NCBI GenBank assembly: GCA_018830925.1
Contig: JAHJRK010000031.1
Coordinates: forward strand, 1-10,469
Direction of reading: 5' to 3'
Length of the DNA stretch: 10,469 nucleotides
From: Pseudomonadota bacterium
GTDB lineage: Bacteria; Desulfobacterota; Desulfobacteria; Desulfobacterales; RPRI01
Positions 6,428 to 10,469 of this stretch are shown here, piece by piece (positions within the stretch are counted from its first letter, which is position 1; every line of letters starts with the position of its first letter). The notes under the pieces are model-generated. The model did not search any database and was not told the DNA's origin. It saw only the letters and a list, made by a program, of their open reading frames with translations. A program made the position numbers and the translations under genes.

Positions 6428-7885
6428 ATGGCGCATCCCAATCATTTCCTCCAACGGTTTTTTAACCCGGCATCCGTGGCGATTGTCGGAGCGACCAACA
6501 ATCACTTGAAAATGAATTTTCGCGTGCTCCAGAATCTGATCCACCTAGGGTACGCGGGCAAGATATATCCGGTCAACCCGAATGTCGGGGAGATACTCGG
6601 AATTAAAACCTTTGCACGACTGCAGGATATCCCTGGAAGTATCGACCTTGCCGTGATCGCCGTCTCGGCTCATAAAGTTCCCGGGATAATAAGAGAGTGC
6701 GGCAGAAAAGGGGTTGAAAATATTGTTGTCATCAGCGGCGGTTTTTCAGAAGGGGGCGAGGGTGGCAGGGCGCTTCAAAAAGAGATGACAGCCTTGATCA
6801 GGGAAAACCGTATTCGAACCCTCGGACCCAACACACTCAGTCCTGTCAATACGGCCAATAACTTTGTCATCAGCTTTAATCCCGTCAAGAAATTGAATCG
6901 GGGAAACCTTTCTTTTGCCTTCCAGTCAGGATTCTACGAGCCGATGATTAACTGGATGTTTTCCCATCTTGGCATTAGCAAGATGCTCGATATGGGCAAT
7001 AAAATGGATATTAACGAACTGGACGCTCTCGAATATTTTGCACAGGACCCAGACACCGGAATAATTGCCATGCATATAGAGAGCCTTCATGGCAACGCGC
7101 GAAAATTTTTAAATCTTATCAAGTCCGTCTCAAAAGAAAAGCCTGTTATTATCCTGAAGGTCGGGCGCACACCAGCAGGGTCAAAGGCTGCCGCCTCACA
7201 TACCGGAACAATTGCCAATGAAAATGATGCTGTTTTTGATGGTGCAATCAGGCAGGCCGGGGCAATCCGTGCCCAGAATCTTGAAGATTTCTTTGATCTG
7301 GTTAAAGCATTTCAATTTTGCCGACTGCCACAGGGGAATCGCCTCGCTGTTATCACTCTTTCAGGGGGTGAAGGCGTCATGGCAACCGACGCCTGTGAAA
7401 CGTACGGCCTGAAGCAAGCCCGTATTGGAGATAATACACGTGGAAAACTTAAAATAATATTTCCCCAATGGGAAATTCCCCTCAACCCATTTGATGCCGG
7501 TGTTTGCATGGAATTTCATCTTTCAGACTTAACCGTCTTTTTTAATTCCCTTCTGGCCATTCCGGAAGATGAAGGTGTGGATTGTACCATAATGCAGATG
7601 CTCCCATGGACATTTAATGAAACATTGATTAATCCTGACTCTTCAGAAGATATGTCTGGCGCCATGAAAGCGCTTTATATCCAATGGCTGTTGAGTATGA
7701 AAAAATCCGGCAAACCCTTTGCCTTATGGTGCACTTCCTCAGGCTCGGATGAAGTGGGGTTGATTGAACAGATCGAAGCGGGGCGTATCCCGGTCTTTCG
7801 ATCATCGGAAAGAGCCGTAAAAGCTTTTTCGGCAATGAATCGATACAGGGAGAAAAATTCACTAGGAATTGGGCCGTTAACATGA
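6428..7885 (+). CDS. ADP-forming acyl-CoA synthetase, alpha subunit (copy 2)
   Basis: This 485-residue protein has the CoA-binding domain (V-A-I-V-G-A-T at 17-23, L-G-P-N-T-L-S-P-V-N at 132-141), the flavodoxin-like ligase domain, and the C-terminal ligase domain starting at L-S-G-G-E-G (311-316). A-S-H-T-G (256-260) puts His258 almost exactly where the phosphorylated histidine of the Pyrococcus alpha subunit lies. With the beta subunit encoded just upstream it should form the heteromeric synthetase that converts acyl-CoA, ADP and Pi into acid, CoA and ATP. One oddity is Q-S-G-F (166-169) where Q-S-G-G is usual, followed by Y-E-P; this region lies in the domain that meets the acyl-CoA, so substrate choice may differ from copy 1. 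An AAAAGGA site sits 6 nt before the ATG. Confidence 0.88.
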   Translation: MAHPNHFLQRFFNPASVAIVGATNNHLKMNFRVLQNLIHLGYAGKIYPVNPNVGEILGIKTFARLQDIPGSIDLAVIAVSAHKVPGIIRECGRKGVENIVVISGGFSEGGEGGRALQKEMTALIRENRIRTLGPNTLSPVNTANNFVISFNPVKKLNRGNLSFAFQSGFYEPMINWMFSHLGISKMLDMGNKMDINELDALEYFAQDPDTGIIAMHIESLHGNARKFLNLIKSVSKEKPVIILKVGRTPAGSKAAASHTGTIANENDAVFDGAIRQAGAIRAQNLEDFFDLVKAFQFCRLPQGNRLAVITLSGGEGVMATDACETYGLKQARIGDNTRGKLKIIFPQWEIPLNPFDAGVCMEFHLSDLTVFFNSLLAIPEDEGVDCTIMQMLPWTFNETLINPDSSEDMSGAMKALYIQWLLSMKKSGKPFALWCTSSGSDEVGLIEQIEAGRIPVFRSSERAVKAFSAMNRYREKNSLGIGPLT

Positions 7886-7913
7886 AATTGCACATGAAAG
7901 AGGAGTACCGTAG

Positions 7914-8111
7914 ATGACGAAAACTCCAGATGCTTCTGGATTTGGAAGACGCATTTCGTTTCACTTTAGAGTGACGACTTCCATGAAGCGTTCGGACAGC
8001 AAGATGCTTTTTATTCGAAAAACCGCCAAGCCCGAAGACTGCCATATCAAAATTTACGATGCTCTCGGCCTCCCTCACAGACCGGGAAAACTGAGCAAGG
8101 CAATCCTCTGA
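7914..8111 (+). CDS. Hypothetical 65-residue protein at the operon end, possibly a remnant
   Basis: I do not recognise this protein. The ORF starts 28 nt after the synthetase stop, with GAGGAG at 7900-7905 as a reasonable ribosome binding site 8 nt before the ATG. The product is small, basic and soluble, with no membrane segment or signal peptide. Its C-terminal part, I-K-I-Y-D-A-L-G-L-P-H-R-P-G-K, looks like the tail of a larger protein and faintly recalls the ends of some transposases; that is a weak impression. The first half contains two small inverted repeats in the DNA (TCCAGA/TCTGGA near 7924-7939 and TCACT/AGTGA at 7961-7974). Either a real small gene or a degraded fragment. Confidence 0.35.
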   Translation: MTKTPDASGFGRRISFHFRVTTSMKRSDSKMLFIRKTAKPEDCHIKIYDALGLPHRPGKLSKAIL

Positions 8112-8262
8112 CCAGAATCAGATTGTTGTTCCCGTTCCGGCTCCGCTAAAAAAAATCTGTAGTGCCTAAAACCGTTTCAATGTCATATTAACATACCGAT
8201 ATCGCTAAAAATATTTTCTATGTCCGTGGTGTTGGGCTATTATTCTTGATTACTGTTTTTGA

Positions 8263-9399
8263 CTATCTCTTGCGCACGATCAAACTGCCGATGGAGTATC
8301 CGGCCCCGAAAGAGCAGATTACGCCGATGTCGCTGCTGGCAAGGTCGTGGTTGTAAAGATGAAAGGCGATGATCGAACCTGCGGATGCCGTGTTGGCATA
8401 TTGATCCAACACGATGGGCGCAAGGTCCATGCCGGCTTCCTTATCAAAAAGCCTGTTCGAGATCAGGGTATTCATGTTGATGTTGGCCTGGTGCAACCAG
8501 AAACGCCTGATTTCCGGAACGGTTAATCCCAGGCTTTCCAGGTGACTCCGGAGGTGTTGTTCCGCCATGGGGCAGACTTCCTTGTAAACCTTGCGGCCGT
8601 TTTGATGGAAAAGCTTGTCCGCACTGAAGGGGTCCACATCGCTGGCGCGGCTGAGGATCCCGAAATTGGACCTGACGTTGCTGGAAAACTGTGTCATCGC
8701 TTTCGTGCTGAGAATATCGTAGCTGTGAAGCGACGTGCAGGTGTCGGCCCGCTCCACAATGACGGCGGTTGCAACATCGCCAAAGATAAAATGGCTGTCG
8801 CGGCTGCAATAGTCGACCTGGGAGGATATCAGCTCTGGGTTGATCAGCAGTACGCATCGCGCGGTGCCGGCGGCCACCATCTCATAACCCCGATGCAGGC
8901 CAAATGTGGCTGCCGAGCATGCCACCAGCATGTCAAAGCCAAAGCCCATGATTCCCAGTTCGTTTTGCACCTCGATGGCAATGGCGGGGTAGGCGCGCTG
9001 GGTGTAAGCGCAGGAAACAACAACAGCGTCAATGTCGGCGGCGGTTTTATTGGCGGACTTCATGGCGTCCCGGGCAGCATGAAGGGCGATTTCCGCCTGG
9101 TTGGAAAGCGAATCTTCCGGGCGCTCGGGTATGGCGGGGCGCATTCGTTCAATGTCCAGAATGCCGTCTTTGACGTAAACATAACGCTGCTTGATACCGG
9201 AGGCCTTGAGAATAAATTCCACCGAAGATTTTTGCTTGGCCTCCAGTTCACCGGCCTGAATTGCTGAAGCGTGTTCCGTATTGTACTTGTCGGTCCATGC
9301 ATTATAAGACGCAACAATCTCTTCGTTGGTGATGATGTGTTCCGGAGTCCAAAGGCCCGTACCGCTGATAACAACGGTGGCCGGTATTTCTGATGGCAT
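8263..9399 (-). CDS. Beta-ketoacyl-ACP synthase III, long form (PA3286-like)
   Basis: This 378-residue thiolase-fold enzyme carries the full KAS III triad: Cys161 in V-A-C-S-A-A-T-F-G, His303 in W-L-H-Q-A-N, and Asn336 in Y-A-N-T-A-S-A-G-S. It is longer than standard FabH (about 320) and closely follows, as I recall it, the Pseudomonas aeruginosa PA3286 type, including S-S-V-E-F-I-x-K-A-S-G-I-K and D-S-H-F-I-F-G-D. That enzyme condenses octanoyl-CoA with malonyl-ACP and so shunts beta-oxidation intermediates into fatty-acid synthesis. The start at 9399 has AAGGA 5 nt upstream and begins MPSEIPATVVISGTG; an upstream in-frame ATG at 9540 adds 47 residues with no family support. The gene is convergent with the acyl-CoA operon, so it is separately transcribed, but it shares the acyl-CoA theme. 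Confidence 0.92.
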   Translation of the reverse strand: MPSEIPATVVISGTGLWTPEHIITNEEIVASYNAWTDKYNTEHASAIQAGELEAKQKSSVEFILKASGIKQRYVYVKDGILDIERMRPAIPERPEDSLSNQAEIALHAARDAMKSANKTAADIDAVVVSCAYTQRAYPAIAIEVQNELGIMGFGFDMLVACSAATFGLHRGYEMVAAGTARCVLLINPELISSQVDYCSRDSHFIFGDVATAVIVERADTCTSLHSYDILSTKAMTQFSSNVRSNFGILSRASDVDPFSADKLFHQNGRKVYKEVCPMAEQHLRSHLESLGLTVPEIRRFWLHQANINMNTLISNRLFDKEAGMDLAPIVLDQYANTASAGSIIAFHLYNHDLASSDIGVICSFGAGYSIGSLIVRKR

Positions 9400-9418
9400 G
9401 GTTGTCCTTATTCTTCTG

Positions 9419-9424
9419 ATTATA
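9419..9424 (-). promoter_or_regulatory. Candidate -10 box of the KAS III gene
   Basis: The minus strand reads TATAAT, a perfect -10 hexamer, 19 nt before the ATG at 9399, which would give a leader of about 12 nt. No good -35 hexamer is seen at 16-18 bp, so an activator would be needed if this is the promoter. Confidence 0.3.
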
Positions 9425-9561
9425 GGAAAATCTACTTGATTATCCGGAATAAAACGGGATTGCGGTCGATTAAATGATAATAATAGGTATCTACTGATTG
9501 TCCTTCCTTTTTGAAGGGCGTCTTTTGCCCCCTTCCACATCCCTGAGATATCCCCCTGCCG

Positions 9562-9876
9562 TCAATAGTAGACACCAATCTGTTTGTTTATGCCGCTTTT
9601 TGCCATGCGTAAAACTCCATTTCTTTGTCGCTCAATAGCTTATGTTTGCCGCCTACTTCTGATAGCTTGCCTGCCTTATAGGCCCGGACCCAGTTACTTA
9701 AAGTTGATGGCGCCAGCGATAACCGCCTTCCAGCCTCAGGTGTTGACAACCCTCCTTCAACCACAAGCCTTACCGCCTCCTCCCGAAACTCCTTCGTGTA
9801 CTTCCCATATGGTATTCTTTCCATCCTGACACCTCCGCATTAAATTCTGCCTTAACATTGGTGCCCACTTTTTTCA
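9562..9876 (-). mobile_element. Internally deleted IS3-family element (MITE-like)
   Basis: Imperfect inverted repeats bound this stretch: AGTAGACACCAATCT at 9567-9581 on the plus strand and AGTGGGCACCAATGT on the minus strand at 9869-9855, 12 of 15 identical. Between them is a short ORF that begins as IS3 OrfA. A complete IS3-family element is about 1.2-1.5 kb, so roughly 1 kb is missing, including almost all of the DDE transposase. Exact ends are uncertain by several bases and no clear target-site duplication was found. Confidence 0.65.
9588..9824 (-). pseudogene. IS3-family OrfA N-terminus fused to a probable OrfB tail
   Basis: This 78-residue ORF opens with the IS3/IS911 OrfA helix-turn-helix domain: Y-T-K-E-F-R-E-E-A-V-R-L-V (9-21), then S-T-P-E-A-G-R-R-L-S-L-A-P-S-T-L-S-N-W-V (27-46). 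OrfA normally runs to about 95-100 residues with a leucine-rich coiled coil after the S-D-K-E-M-E stretch. Here the coiled coil is absent and the sequence jumps to F-Y-A-W-Q-K-A-A-stop, which looks like the C-terminal end of an OrfB transposase. The simplest explanation is an internal deletion that joined orfA to the end of orfB in frame. GGAGG lies 7 nt before the ATG, so a DNA-binding fragment could still be made. It has no catalytic domain and cannot transpose by itself. Confidence 0.75.
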
Positions 9877-9899
9877 ACATACCTCACCCTACGGTCGAA

Positions 9900-9930
9900 T
9901 CCGCCTCAGGCGGACCGCTGCTTTCAGCGG
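9900..9930. repeat. Two back-to-back GC-rich hairpins
   Basis: TCCGCC-TCA-GGCGGA (9900-9914) is directly followed by CCGCTG-CTTT-CAGCGG (9915-9930), each with a perfect 6-bp stem. No T-run follows on either strand, so they are not typical terminators. The arrangement resembles REP-type paired hairpins. It ends 11 bp before copy B of the 58-bp repeat. Confidence 0.6.
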
Positions 9931-9941
9931 GGAACTTCAAT

Positions 9942-9999
9942 CATTTGCGTGAAATACTAACAACACATACCGGCATTGTCAATGTGCAATCATTGACAT
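9942..9999. repeat. 58-bp direct repeat, copy B
   Basis: This copy matches 439-496 at 56 of 58 positions in the same orientation. The inner dyad TGTCAATG (9977-9984) and CATTGACA (9991-9998) is fully conserved; one of the two differences falls in the dyad spacer. It lies about 96 bp upstream of the selenoprotein start codon and just after the hairpin pair and the IS3 remnant. Confidence 0.9.
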
Positions 10000-10095
10000 G
10001 GCTGAAAATAGCTGATACTGAAAAGCTATAGTTTTCCGGCAATTACTTTATATTGCAATTTTGTTTTCTTACCTTTTATATTCTTGGAGGAGATT

Positions 10096-10323
10096 ATGGC
10101 AGAGAAAATCCTGATCTTTGGAAAGGATACCTGACCTTTTACAACCGCCGCTCGTGAAGCGTATATGAAAACGGGAAAAGATTTTGATTATGTCAGTGTA
10201 ATATCCGACAATAGAAAGCTTGATTCAATGCTGAAATATTCAAATGGCGTGCGCAAAATTCCTATCATAGTCGAAGAGGGAAAAGTTACAATAGGTTTTG
10301 ACGGTAAAACCTGAGGCGTTTGA
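10096..10323 (+). CDS. Uxx-star family glutaredoxin-like selenoprotein with two in-frame UGA codons
   Basis: The frame reads MAEKILIFGKDT-U-PFTTAARE and continues to G-F-D-G-K-T-U-G-V-stop, 75 residues if both UGA codons (10132-10134 and 10312-10314) are read as selenocysteine. Sec13 replaces the first cysteine of the glutaredoxin C-x-x-C and Thr16 the second. Lys54-Ile55-Pro56 supplies the cis-proline motif and G67-F68-D69-G70 matches the C-terminal glycine-containing glutaredoxin signature. Sec73 lies two residues before the stop, the U-x-x-stop arrangement that names this family. GGAGG at 10086-10090, 5 nt before the ATG, is strong. The protein is probably a cytoplasmic thiol/selenol redox protein; its partner is unknown. 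A hairpin begins 15 nt after each UGA. The alternative, a pseudogene with two chance UGAs, is unlikely because the rest of the frame is intact and both UGAs fall at meaningful sites. Confidence 0.87.
10149..10161 (+). other. Candidate bacterial SECIS hairpin for the first UGA
   Basis: CGCT (10149-10152) pairs with AGCG (10158-10161) around the loop CGTGA. The stem begins after a 14-nt spacer from the UGA at 10132-10134. Bacterial SECIS elements are short hairpins just downstream of the UGA, often with GU in the apical loop, as here. The stem is only 4 bp. Confidence 0.45.
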
Positions 10324-10328
10324 TTGAG

Positions 10329-10343
10329 CCGGCAGTTTGCCGG
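10329..10343 (+). other. Candidate bacterial SECIS hairpin for the second UGA
   Basis: CCGGC (10329-10333) pairs with GCCGG (10339-10343) around AGTTT; a sixth A-T pair can form, leaving GTT. The spacer from the UGA at 10312-10314 is again 14 nt. The hairpin lies beyond the final stop codon, so it is free of coding constraint, and no T-run follows to suggest a terminator. Confidence 0.6.
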
Positions 10344-10469
10344 GAAAAACTTTAGTTCCTGGTTTCTGGTTCATAGTCTATGGTTGATGGCGCGTTCAAA
10401 AGTTATAAAGCCATCACTTGTGTAAAAACCGGAGTCCATCGTATTTGATATCAGAAGGATAGGGGTAAA

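Noticed and set aside
7882..7917. An 11-codon ORF (MKLHMKEEYRR) that overlaps the synthetase stop and the next ATG
   Set aside because: Too short, no ribosome binding site of its own, and no recognisable sequence; it may at most aid translational coupling.
8107..8122. TCTGA/TCAGA inverted repeat as an operon terminator
   Set aside because: The stem is only 5 bp and AT-rich, and the following stretch is not a clear T-run.
8109..8159. Possible UGA readthrough at the end of the 65-residue ORF, adding 16 residues with two cysteines
   Set aside because: No convincing SECIS-like hairpin at the right spacing and no redox motif around the UGA; treated as a normal stop.
8181..8200. ATATTAAC followed by ATACCG, resembling a degenerate third copy of the 58-bp repeat
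   Set aside because: Only 14 matching bases with a 5-bp gap, and the dyad is absent; chance similarity in AT-rich DNA is likely.
8542..9267. A 241-codon open frame on the plus strand
   Set aside because: It is the antisense shadow of the KAS III gene, which has complete catalytic motifs on the minus strand.
10053..10082. TTGCAA-N18-TATATT as promoter of the selenoprotein gene
   Set aside because: The start point would fall in the ribosome binding site GGAGG at 10086-10090; a promoter further upstream, perhaps using TTGACA of repeat copy B, is more likely but has no good -10.
10372..10382. CATAG-T-CTATG palindrome after the selenoprotein gene
   Set aside because: Five-bp arms with a single-base centre in AT-rich DNA; no sign of function.

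Overview
The window looks like a chromosomal segment of an anaerobic deltaproteobacterium (Desulfobacterota, perhaps a sulfate reducer or syntroph). This is an inference from gene content: an operon for acyl-CoA energy conservation with ADP-forming acyl-CoA synthetase and phosphotransbutyrylase/butyrate kinase genes, a regulatory-type HPr/Enzyme I pair, and a small glutaredoxin-like selenoprotein. No rRNA, tRNA, CRISPR array or replication origin was seen.

Layout. On the minus strand at the left edge lie the first 19 codons of PTS Enzyme I (1-58), preceded by HPr (67-321). A divergent promoter region (about 349-577) holds copy A of a 58-bp repeat, a good -35/-10 pair and an 18-bp palindrome. 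A tight plus-strand operon then runs from 578 to 7885: an IclR regulator, ADP-forming acyl-CoA synthetase alpha (copy 1), two tandem phosphate acyltransferases, butyrate kinase, ADP-forming synthetase beta (ATP-grasp), and synthetase alpha (copy 2). Several junctions overlap by a few bases. A 65-codon ORF of unknown nature (7914-8111) follows. Convergent to it, on the minus strand, is a long-form KAS III enzyme (8263-9399), closest in memory to the Pseudomonas PA3286 type. At 9562-9876 there is an internally deleted IS3-family element with imperfect terminal repeats and a short ORF joining an OrfA start to what looks like an OrfB tail. Two GC-rich hairpins and copy B of the 58-bp repeat come next. 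The last gene (10096-10323) is a 75-residue glutaredoxin-like protein with two in-frame UGA codons. Ordinary ORF calling misses it because it is broken by UGA.

How the genes work together. Acyl-CoA can be converted to free acid with ATP formation in one step (alpha plus beta subunits) or in two steps through acyl-phosphate (Ptb then Buk). All of these genes share one operon under an IclR regulator, which probably senses a small organic acid or its derivative. The same enzymes could run backwards to activate acids. The KAS III enzyme would tie medium-chain acyl-CoA to fatty-acid synthesis. The actual substrate cannot be read from the sequence.

Most interesting observations: the double-UGA selenoprotein with a C-terminal U-x-x-stop; a candidate hairpin starting exactly 15 nt after each UGA; the near-identical 58-bp repeat, containing a perfect 8+8 dyad, upstream of both iclR and the selenoprotein gene; and the doubled synthetase alpha and Ptb genes. 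Non-coding stretches 8112-8262 and 10324-10469 hold no gene I can support; the latter ends in a purine-rich run that may be the ribosome binding site of a gene beyond the window.
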